Positions 1-11,100 of a stretch of DNA of 64,000 bases are shown here, one piece after another (positions within the stretch are counted from its first letter, which is position 1; every line of letters starts with the position of its first letter). Source of the stretch: Anopheles merus. Its lineage: Eukaryota; Arthropoda; Insecta; Diptera; Culicidae. A program made the translations under genes and the position numbers. The stretch covers positions 18,144,722 through 18,208,721 of the forward strand of contig NC_054085.1 of NCBI RefSeq assembly GCF_017562075.2. Direction: 5' to 3'. The notes under the pieces are model-generated. The model was given only the letters and a program-made list of their open reading frames with translations, was not told where the DNA came from and did no database searches.

Positions 1-76
1 GTGATACTCACACAGACGGTCCGGTTCGATTACGTGTTTCGTGGTCAGCACTGGACCCGAACAGAGGGAGAGATAC

Positions 77-101
77 AGAGAGAGAGAGAGAGAGAAAGAG
101 A
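77..101. repeat. (GA)n microsatellite
   Basis: An almost pure GA tract, interrupted once by AAA. The surrounding 740 bases are rich in GA and CAG and contain no credible coding exon. GA tracts are common near insect promoters as GAGA-factor sites, but no start site can be fixed here, so it is listed only as a simple repeat. Confidence 0.7.
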
Positions 102-1499
102 GAACGAACATGCTTTACAGTGTGCTGTTTTATTTTCGTTTTGCTCCACTCCGTTCTACCTTCTACTATTCTGGGTAGAGGCAAAAAGGGATAGCACGGA
201 GCCAGCACACTCGGTCGGGTCTTTCCACCGTCAACCGTGATCGATAACTGCGCCCCGGCTGCAGGGTTGTTGGTATGGCATCACAAACCCCTCCCCCCTC
301 CTCCCCCACCCTGCGATAATCATCGCACACACACTGATCATCATCGTCATCGCAGCGTTAAGAACAAACGTTAAGAAGCAAGCAGAAAGCAGAAGCGTTA
401 GCGGCGATCCAGCAGCAGCAGCAGTTCGCCAACTAGAGGATCCACGGCCAACGTCGTCTTCACCCGGACAGCAGCGGCATCAGTCGCCGGTGGAGCAGGT
501 AACAGTACACAAGCAAACTGAAGCTGTGGGGCCCGTGCGCAGTGCGCTGAGTTGAGCTGCCCGCCGAATGGTCAATCCGGGCTTTTGGGGGCCGTTGAAG
601 TTAAAAGGAAGAAGCTTTTGGGTGTATGTGTGTGTGCTACTAGAAGTGTTTGGAAGAAGTGTTTGTGATCCTTTTGTGAAGAAAACGGGTTTAATTTTAA
701 TTCGATCGTGAACACGGTTTAATGGGGGAAATTCGAGTTTCAATCACATTCTGAAACAGTAGCATGTTTCAAACTGTTTGGAATTTGGAAAAATTTTGGA
801 TTTTTTTCTTCAATTATTTGTATCATATTATTGTCTATAACAGAAACGATTTGTTTAAAAAGTCAGAAAGGTTCATTTTCCGCATTAAAATGGCAAAGAG
901 TGTATTTAGTAAATTAACCATTTTTTGCGCTATTCAAAGTGACGTAAGGATAGTGGCTTTTGGTTTGAATTCCATCCTTATCTATTATTATCAAAAAGAA
1001 AACAAAAAACTGTATTAACAGTGTCCTCATATGGCCAGAGCGAAAGGCGATTCAGAGAACGATTCTCACCTAAAAAAAACCCCGAAAACCCCCCTCTGGT
1101 GGGGGATCACTCTGTTTGATAACGGTTCTGGACGCGTGACGGTGTTTTTGTTTCTGCTTAGGTCTTGGTTCTTGGGTCCCTGTTCCTACCCTCTCGTACA
1201 CCCCACCGTTTGGCATGTGTTATTTGGGACTCTTTTTTCCTTTAAATAACAACCCTTTAAAGAATGACCGACTCAATCTCGGCACTTTCTTTCCCTGATG
1301 GCATCTTCCCCATTTGCTTCACAGTTCATTCTGACCGCGTGTGCCTTTTGTCTTTTGTTCCACTTGATAGTGATTTGCTTTACACGCGTGTGTGGTAGTG
1401 ATTGGTGCAGTGTAAAACCAGCGCCCTGCAGCATCATCAAAACGAAAAAACGAACATCATCATCGATCCGCCTTACGCCTGTCACCTGTCTTCCGTGCG

Positions 1500-1848
1500 G
1501 CCTCCGAGCAGCATAACGGTGATTGAACGCGCGCGAGCGGGAGGAAAAGGAAGGAATTGCGCGGTGAAGGGACTTTCGGACGTGCTAGCAGCCTCCCCAG
1601 TAGCACCGAAAAGGTCGGCGGGTGGCTTTCATCAAGTGGGGCATCAGGGCAAAACCCGTGCCCTAGTGCTGAAGTGCTGAAGTGCTGCGAAGGTGAAGAT
1701 TAAAAGCCGTAACCACATCGATAAAGTGAGAAAAGAAGCAACGAACCAACGAACGGCACATAAGAACAACAAGAACATCCAAAGTGTTGGACCGTTTTTT
1801 CCTTCTCTCTGTCCTCAACCACACTGTCCCGTTGCATTTGCAAATGAG
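1500..1848 (+). other. Probable 5' untranslated part of first exon
   Basis: The stretch before the start codon has no clear intron signals. It carries short repeats of AGTGCTGA and AAC-rich sequence typical of insect leaders. A five-codon upstream reading frame starts at 1844 and overlaps the main start at 1849, so ribosomes may have to re-initiate or leak past it. The transcription start is not identifiable, and further non-coding exons may lie upstream, for example in the CAG-rich stretch near 400-500. Confidence 0.3.
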
Positions 1849-2118
1849 ATGCAAATTTTAGCGACGATAATGCGATTAGTTGTGATTTTAAGCGTTTTAG
1901 TACAAATTTATGCGAGCACCGGCAGTGGTGGTGGTGCTGGACTCTGGACGCGCCATGGGTTGGTAGTGACCGGCCCGAGCCCTATGGCACGGTCGATGAT
2001 GGGTCCCCCCGTGGCTGGGGAGCAGCGTGCCACGAATGGACCGCCAGAACGGAACGTTTATCGGACGAAGCTGTCCAAGCTGCGGTTGATTTTGCTTGCG
2101 GATATGCTGAATGACATT
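1849..2118 (+). CDS. Exon 1: signal peptide and Gly/Pro spacer
   Basis: Ninety codons, ending in phase 0 at donor GTGAGT. Residues 8-23 (MRLVVILSVLVQIYAS) form a hydrophobic secretion signal. The rest has no cysteine and is rich in Gly, Pro and Arg. The ATG at 1870 would also leave a complete signal peptide. Linkage to exon 2 across a 15-kb intron rests on phase and on domain logic (a secreted protein needs a signal; no other signal exon was seen before exon 2). Confidence 0.7.
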
Positions 2119-5100
2119 GTGAGTATAAAGGTTGTTTTTAAAGCTTTACGTTTTAGAGATTAGTGATTGAGTGTAGGAAATTAATTTGTAGTTCTTTCAA
2201 ATTTGTAGTAATTTTAAAGCCTCGCCATTCTTGTGCTGCAAATCGTGAATGTGAGCAAACATAAAACACAGCACACCGTACGATCGATTTTGCCCAATTC
2301 GATCTCGATCGGCAGACCAAAAATAAAACGGGTTTGGGGAATTCTACCCCTCCCAGCGAGATCGCTTTCTCCCGCCGATTGAATCTTCGCATGGGCACCG
2401 AGTTTGACTTTTATTAGCATGTACGGCATCGTGCGCCGCTGGAGCCGCGAACGATCGGTGCCAATCAACGGCAGCGGGTTCGGTTGGGAATCGATCGTTT
2501 TGTTGTTGTTGCTGTTGCTTGATCTTCTTTAAGCTACCCAATCCAATCGAAAATTAATTATCCTGCGACCGGTCAGTGGATGGGGTGTAAACGGGGGTTT
2601 ATTGTCGATAGATTTTGCCGATCAGCCGGATTATTTACAACAAGCGCGGCCTGAACAACATAACGAGCTGAGCGATGGTCCCGCGAGTGGCTTTAATGGC
2701 TTTATAACGCAGGGTCAGGTTGCTTTTTACGGATCAGCAGTCGATATGGGAAGAGAATTTGTGCAAAAAGAAGAATGGTTCACATATGAGTTGAGTGTGT
2801 GCCGGTTATCTGATCGCTTGACATACAAACAGTTAGCAATACTTTAACTTGATGTGTGTTGATTAATTGTGATAGTTTTTGTATCATCTTGTTGTATCAG
2901 TTTGTTTGGTTGTCAGGCAAAGGTTACAATAGTGTTAAAGTGAATTAAATTAAAGTATAGTTTTTTCTATCAACTTTATAACAAATCTTTGCTACTTCTA
3001 CATCAGTTTGATTTAGGACATAAATCTCCTTCGCCATAGATCGTCGCTTTTATTCCGGTTTTAGTGGCGTCCCAGTGAGTCTGCTAGATAGACCAGTTGT
3101 TATCGCGTTGCTTATCAACACAACCGGTTCTGGGTGTATATCTCGATCGGATCCGATGTCATCGCACACACGTTTGTGTTCATTCTGGAGCCAAGAACAT
3201 TTTTCTGTTGTCACCTTCTCTAGCCACCTGTGGCCGCCCGAAACTGACTAATTATAGACGAATTGCGTTTTAACGTGGCAAAAAATCACGACCTCTTCTA
3301 AACTGATAAAAAAGCTTTTCTCTTGTCGTCGGGTGGTTTTGCAAACAAAGTTGTTATGCTTTTTTCGACAAAACCGCTGTAAATAGTTGCTAAACATCAT
3401 TGCTAATACAGATCATCATGCTATTGCAGCTGTTAGCTTACATATTTAGGCTAACATTGGGATATAACAATCTTTTGTTAAGCTTTTACTGTCGCTGCTT
3501 CAGTTAAAGCAACATTTACAAAGGCTCAAAAAAGTGTCAAAAAAACTCTCCCTGTAAGGTATGGGATTTATCCATTTGTTGGACAATAAAAACAAACAAT
3601 TTAAAATATAATCTTGTACAATCCAAAAAATGGCTCGCCACGTACAGCTGCAAAATATAGCTCATGCATTGATTAGAATGGCATGCACGCGCACGCACAA
3701 TTTTTGCACAAATTTTGCATTCCTCCCCGTATCCAACGAGTTCTTCCCTGCTTTGCTAACGATTGTACGCGATACGGCTGCGTGCGTTTTCTATCCCGAA
3801 CATGTTTTGGCACAATTCCCGTGGGGTGAGAGAGAAAATTTGAAAATTTATAGAATTTTTAACAACCCGGTGTGTGTGTGTGTGCCATCGCCCCATCCTT
3901 CCCCTATTCCTGTGGTGACAGTTGCTGTTTGCGGTGCTGTATTGGGCTTTCCTGCAATGCTGCTGCTACTGCTAGCCCCAAACGCGGACGGTGCGAATTC
4001 GTATCTATTTTGGCACAACCAGCACTAGAAGTATCTTTCTCTCTCTCCCTGCGTGTGTATTTTTTAATTCGGAATTTATTGTTCCCTCGAGGGAAGAAAC
4101 TAGGCGCGCTGGTATGGCGCACCATTCGAGAGCGTTGTGTGGCGAAAATTCGATATAAAACGGAACCAGGAAAGTCGGGTTATTTCCTGCTGTTTTAGTT
4201 TCCACTCGATCGAACTATTTTTTACTCCACTTTTTCTTTCCTGTTTTTGGTTCATTGTTCCAACCGCCAAACATTCAAACAGTACGCATGCAGCAAGATT
4301 TGATATTTACTCTTCTTGACAATTTAGCAAACAAATCGTCCACCCGAATCCACCTTTTCGCACCCCACGTTCCACGGGTTCCACCGAAAAGCAGCGCAAT
4401 GCGCCGCGATGGTTCGACAAATGTCACCGCGAATTTGCATAACCGCGTATCAACCGCCGCGCGCTTGTGATGGATTGATTGGAATGCGCTTTTTTTTATT
4501 ATCTCGTTTCGCGTTTGGTTGGGTGCTGGGAGAACGCCGAGCAGGGACGGACAGACCCGGGCGGCGGGGCCGAGCTCAAAAGCTGGCAGCCAATTGACGG
4601 AAACAAGTGGCGGTCGTGTTCTAAAGCGATTGGAATCATTTGGTCGTTTTGTCGTCTGGCAACCGGTTACGTGTCGGCTTCTAGTTTTCGCATGTCAAAA
4701 CAGTGTGTCCCGGTGGGGGGGGGGGGGGTTTCGATGTGTCCGGTAGCGAACGCACCCGACCGGGGGGCATCGGGAAAAGGGACCGGTTTTTGACAGTGAC
4801 ATAATTTATTGTTAAGTGCGTGAGAAAGAAGTTAATGTAGCCCGAGGGAGGCATGGGCAGGGTGTATCGGTGGACCACGGACCTAATTGAAACATAATGA
4901 TGTGACAAAGATTAAGACATCAAACGGATTTGGGTGATGGGTGGAGTTGGATGGCAGTGTGCTCTGAGGCATTGGAGGTCCAGGGGCAACTGACGAACTT
5001 GAGTGTGATTTGAATATTTCAGAGATCTTCAACTTCTTCATCAAATCATACTTATACGTCAAATATTTGAGATTTTTTCTCCAGATTTTGTTGAATGTGA

Positions 5101-8100
5101 TCATAAAAATGTAGTCCAGTATGTGTAGATTTTCAATAATATTTTTAAAATGGTTTTTATAATATTTGCCTGCGTTACAATGGTTCGAGAAACCCTGTAA
5201 ATTACACAGTTTTACTTATTAGATCATTTCTTACATACTTATCAGTCGTTGTTGTAGTATTTTAGTCCTTAACCCTATTCCAGGCAACCGGCTACCCGGG
5301 TAGCCAAATCGATTTTGATTGCTCATTTCTCTGATTCTAGGAATCCGATTGACTTTAAATTTGGTATATTTGTGTAACCCACAGCCATTTTTCTCTGGAA
5401 TTTTTTGAGTAAAATAAAACTGTTTTTAAGAATTAAATTTTCCAAACCCCTATTCCAGGACACCGGGCTACCCGGGTAGCCAGCGACTTTGGAGGCTTAT
5501 AACTTTTGAATGCGTAATCCAATATTGATGCAATATTGTGATGAAAATTATGATGATTAAAAATTGACAGATTTTTTTTGAAAATAATAACAAAATGTAA
5601 AAAATATTTTTTTCAGTACTTTACAATTTTTTTTACAGCAAAATAACTCCAAAATCTTTGAGAACTGTATGTTACCCCAAATAGCCAGAATTGCTTAAGC
5701 AGCTCATTTTGGCACGCTAAAGATCGCTGCTCTAATTCGCCTTTTGCAGTAGATAAACAGCATCGAAGTTCTATGTGGGCTATGTGGGATAAACAACAAG
5801 ATTTGTTTCGTTTAAACACATATGTATATTTTTAAATCCTTTGTATTGATGAATTACACAACATTTTACACAATTTACTGATAATTCACAATCACTTCAC
5901 TCAACATTCATTCTTCAATTAACGAATCTAACTTGTGCAGCAGCAATGAGATTATTGCCGGCGTCCGTCTTTGACACTTTGACAAGAGCCACCTTGTACC
6001 GATGTCATGCATTAAAAAGCTATAAAGTTCCACCAAGTTCGGTATGCTTTCTTAACAAGCCTTCAAGTTCCATCATGAACCCTACACATAGTGCTAATCA
6101 GCCGCAAAGTTCCAAAGAGAACCATGTGCCTGTTAACAAGCTCCATAGTTCCGCAAAGTACCGTCTATCTCTTAATCAGCCACAAAGGACGACATCGGAA
6201 CGATTTTTAGTTAAACAGCCCTAAATCACCTATAAAGTACGAGCTGGCTATTTGGGATATTTCCCACATACACATGTAGATGTAGTCCAGTATGTGCAGA
6301 TTTTCAGTAATATTATTGAAATGGGTTATAAAATATTTGCCTGCGTTACTATGGTTCGAGTAACCCTTTAAATTACACATTTTTTTTTCTTAGATCATTT
6401 CTTACATATTTATCAGTCGTTGTTGTAGTATTTTGGTCCTTAAATCCTTAATTTATACCTCGCAGTTATACTTTTATTACAGTATGTCTCAAATATTGTC
6501 CTAAAACCTACTAAACTTTGGTCCTTCGAGCCGGATTCGCTTTCTTAAAGCTCAAAGAATTGTAAAAATATTTAAAAACATTAACGTTGTATCAAAGCTT
6601 GCAATCCAAAGCACGAGTACCTGTCCAATGTTCATAGACGATAGACGTATGAGATTGTTTTGAAGAATGAATGTCTCACCAGCTTCTTAAGGAGATATCA
6701 TGATCATATCAAGAGTTCCTATTAAAGTGAAGAATTTATTGTGTAGCATCTTTACACAACCCATTTAACACACGTATCTTATCCCAGCTTACATCGAATC
6801 AGTGAATCGACCACCATCAGTAACACACCATCCTTCTCCCGTCTTGACTTAAGCCCATTCGTTGCGGGTTCAAAGTCAAGCGCGCTTCGAAGCTTGTGTG
6901 CTGGTCAGCGGGATTAGTTGCGGCAGTGGTGTCATGCAGCTGAATTATTGCGGAGCATTCGTCAACGAATCGGACCATCGGAACCCCGGGCCCCCGTTGA
7001 CTCTCCGTGCAAACCGCGATGGCCCTTTTCTGTGTGCGCGCACCAACCGCAGCTAATCTTCTTAGGTTCGCTAATCGACTAGCCGGGTGCGCAGCCGGGC
7101 TTATGGCACATTTTAACGATACCGTTCTCTCCGGTGGAGGAAAGTTCCCCGAAGAGTGCGAAGCGAGAATCGCAAAGCAAAAATGATCACTCGATCCAAG
7201 TTGTCAATGACCCCTTGCCTTGTTTTCTGCCAGAAATGGTGACGGTGGTTTTCTGCTGGTCGATGGCCGAACATGGCCCCATCTTCGGACGGGTCGGTGC
7301 TGATCTTGCGACCGAATCGGTAAATCTTGCGCCCCGTAACCTAGTATGGGCGTAGAGACGATCCTTTTGCGTAGAAGCTGTCGATGTCGGGAAGATATAC
7401 GCAAGGATATGCAAGCTATTCGCGCACCGTGCCCCAACCACAGAATCCGCGCAAGCCTGCCCTACCATTTCATTGCGCTTGCTTAGTTGAGAAATTTGTT
7501 CTTCCTTCTTCTCCCCGCTCCCAGCTGAACGCTTATCGACCATTCATTAATCATCGAAATATGAGGAGCAAAGGAAGGTGTAGGGCAAGTGACCGTTGAT
7601 GGTCGATTACCGGTAACAGGCGTTAATTGCGTTCCTGGATGCGTGTGAGGTTTGCTCGCTGCCATACCCCCACACCCCCCCCCCTCCTCGTCTTTGGCTG
7701 GTCTCTTTTAAAGTGACGACGGGCTGATCGAACCGGCAACGGCTAAATCAAGCCGGACAGGTTGGTGTGGAGCCGGTTTTTGCGGTTAGCCGTCGTTCAC
7801 GCGCTGCGTCCGCCTTCCAGTCCGAGGCCAGCGTTCTGTCCATATTTTGGCATGGCTTGCCGGTGGTGCCGATACCACCTTTTCGGTCTCCGTGTCCTTG
7901 ACCTGAAGGGGTACCGATTCGGGGTGCGCTCGAGGTGGCGAATACAGAATCTCGAAAGAGGTAAGAGACAACCACAAAACTGACCGCCCGATGTTTGAGG
8001 TTTCGCGCATGCATGCGTTCTATAGGTGTGTTTTTTACACTTGTGCCATTTGTGGAATTTGTTCTCGCACCAATGAAAAGCTGTGGTGGAAGAGAAAGGG

Positions 8101-11100
8101 AAAGAAGAATTAAATACCCAGCAGAGGAAAGCGGGGAAACAAAACAAGAAAAAATGTTCTAATTTGGTCGGCACATTCTTGCGGTTGTTTGGTGTCCGAT
8201 GGTGAGTGATTGAGAACGGCAAGAACGGCTGCGGTTGATTCTTTTTTTGGGAGGAAGTTATTGAAGAAGATTGTGGTTTAGCAAGAGACCACTGAAATTG
8301 TTCGATAAATGAAGAAATTGAATTCTCTGAGGTTAATTTGGAAACATCTGTGACCAAAGCGGCAGCACAGTGATTCTTTGCCTTCGAATAATTCTCCTCC
8401 ATTGAGGTATGTCGTTAAAAATTTCAGTTATTTTAGTTCGTATCTGCTTTCCAACGGAGTAGATTTAATTTGGAATTCAAACATTGTATCACTTACATTG
8501 TATCGAGCTGGATCCTTAGTGAAATCTAAGTGGTTATAAGGTCCTCTCTAGCTGTTCAGTTTTTGGCTCAAGACATTGAGGATTCACAGGGGATTCACAC
8601 AAAAATGAGTGGAATTCCTTTAAGTTGGTTTGGAAAGAACATGCCCAAAGTGCCATTTATTGGTTTCTTGTCTTTGCTTCAGCAGTCGGCAACTGCATCC
8701 CGTTGCATATGAAATTAGTAATTCGAGTCTACTTCAAATCCGATGTGAACATCAATAAGGGGAAATGGAAAAATCATTACTACAAGTCTGAATAATTTCA
8801 TTGCAATAAAATTATGTTAACTAAACTAATGTAAAATAATCTTACTAGGCTATACAGGGTTTTCCAGGGGTTCTCATAGTTGTGGGACATTTCCTTGATT
8901 CTTTACTATTGGAAGTGAACTTCATATGATGGAAATTGGACCCCATGGCACCCTTTTTACGGCCAAGCTACACGTACCGGACGACATCGGACGATGCCAT
9001 AAATCTGTTAACGCCAACTGTCAAATCTCATACAAAATCGGCCCGCTGTGATCCGACACGGCCCGGCCCGACGCGAATCTCTTGTCTGCGGTCCTACGTT
9101 TTATGGCATCGTCCGATGTCGTCCGGTACGTGTAGCTTGGCCGTTAGATAGGCTCCTTGGAAAATCCAACTGGATTTGTCCAACAAGTGTGCTATGGATT
9201 CTAATTTCCATTACCTTAAGTTCATTACGCGTAAGAAGGAGTCAATAAAGTGTCACACAGTTATGAGAACTCCTGGAAAACCCTGTAACATACATAAGGC
9301 TTTTCTTGGAAAACTAACTCAAGCGCTCTTGAATTTCTTAAATTTGACCTATTTATCGGAGTGAGATCCCGACAACTGGGACAAACAATTTGAAACATAT
9401 TCAAAAAGCATCAATTTGAAATTGAGCACAAGTTTCCATTGAAAAATAACTGGAATGCTACCAAGATGTCACATTTGGGTCCTCTCAAAGTATTTAGTAT
9501 TCCAGTCACTAGCTCAAATATCTTAGGACCCAATATCTCACATCGTGGACATTGTCCAGAAATAGTTGACATCAATTTCCCATCTCCAATCCTGATGCTC
9601 CAAAGTAAACGCGTTGTTGCCCCTTACGTTGCAATACTTTGCACACTTAGCGCGCAACGCCATACAGCGTGAACCGTACGGCCCAGTTGCACCCGTTCGC
9701 AGCCGTGCGCCAACTACCGTGCCTGCTTACTTTCGGTGGAAACCATTTGCGTGCTCCATAAATCAACGCAGCGTACGGCTGCTAAATCTGTGTGTGCTTC
9801 TAGGTGTTCGTTTTTTTTCTGTGTTTTTGGTTTGCTGCCACTAACCCATCCTTTTATGCTCATCCGAGGTTTTTATTGCGTCATTTCCGAATGGCGTTGC
9901 GAGAGCGCGCACCGGCAAGGAACCAGCATGCGAACGCAATATCCGCCAGGAAGACGGCCCGGGAAGGTCATCGTCCGCAGGAATAGCAATCAACACACCA
10001 GTTTGTTTCCGCAGAATGTGTTCAAAATTTGTGTTTGCTTACTAGCAGCAGCGGCGTGTGCTTCTCAGCGCATCCAGCCTTGGATGAGGCGGCTCCACGG
10101 TGGCTGTGAGAGTTTTGCTGGCACCGCGAGGCCTGTGTGGCTCGGAGGGCTGAGGATGTTGTACGGTTGCAAAAAGGATTGCCCGAAACAGTGGCTGTGT
10201 GCAGTTTTGTGTGCAATTCTGCAATCCGCAAAGCGGGGACGGGGAGCCAGTGAACGGAAGCGTACGGTGAAATGACCCAGACTTTCGAGCACAGACACAG
10301 AGGCTGGTGAGGCTTTGTCAGAAGGTATTGTTTAACTGGTCAATACGACGACAACGGCCAGACGGGCCCGGTCTGGCCAGCCAGGCCGTCTGGTTTCGTT
10401 GTACAGAAATGATCACTCCATTCGCTGGCCCTCCACTGTCCACTGTCCACTCTCCCCGAACGAATTGTGTGCAATGTGTTCATTCTTGTTTTTCTTGAAT
10501 GTGCCTTTTTTCCCTGTACAACAACGCTCTCTCTCTCTCTGCCGCTCTGTTAAAACAACCCGTTCACTATGTGTGTTTTGTGGGGAAGCAGTAAGGGTAG
10601 GGCAGAGGGTTTATGTTGCCTTTCAGTGGTTGTCAACAATTGTCGTGCTGTGTTGTTTGTCTGTTAACGGATTCATGCAAGAGCACGAAACGGTCGGTCC
10701 CGCCGGCTTCTCCAACCGTACCGGTTTGGCGCATCTCGGCATCATTTGGTGAAGGCATGCTCGACCGTATTGTCTGGCTGCTCGAACGAGTGTTTAATTA
10801 TATCTATCACGTGATGCTGTAAAATAGGCGCTGATGAGTAGTAAATGTAGCATGGCTCTATGACTCTTTAAATGATTACTTTAAAACAGATTAATTTTAC
10901 AACGTCCTTCTGAAGTCACAAATTGAACACAAACTATAAACTATTGCCCGCTACACGTCCCACTTCCACGGAAAAGGACACTCGCAACAGAACTTGGCCG
11001 GCCCGTCAGCAGCAGATATCCAGATCATGTCCACTCCACGGCTGCCTCTAGCTGGGAGGGGGCCCCCACTTTACCATTCGGGCACAGGCGATATAGCTTA

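Noticed and set aside
5110..6444. LTR retrotransposon
   Set aside because: The direct repeats do not start TG and end CA, there is no primer-binding site or polypurine tract, and no gag or pol frame lies between them.
7797..8402. 201-residue reverse-strand frame
   Set aside because: Lies in intron 1, changes composition midway and has no domain. Overlapping frames in other phases are equally open.
9736..10275. 179-residue + strand frame
   Set aside because: Intron 1, no domain, and several overlapping frames of similar length on both strands indicate chance openness in GC-rich DNA.
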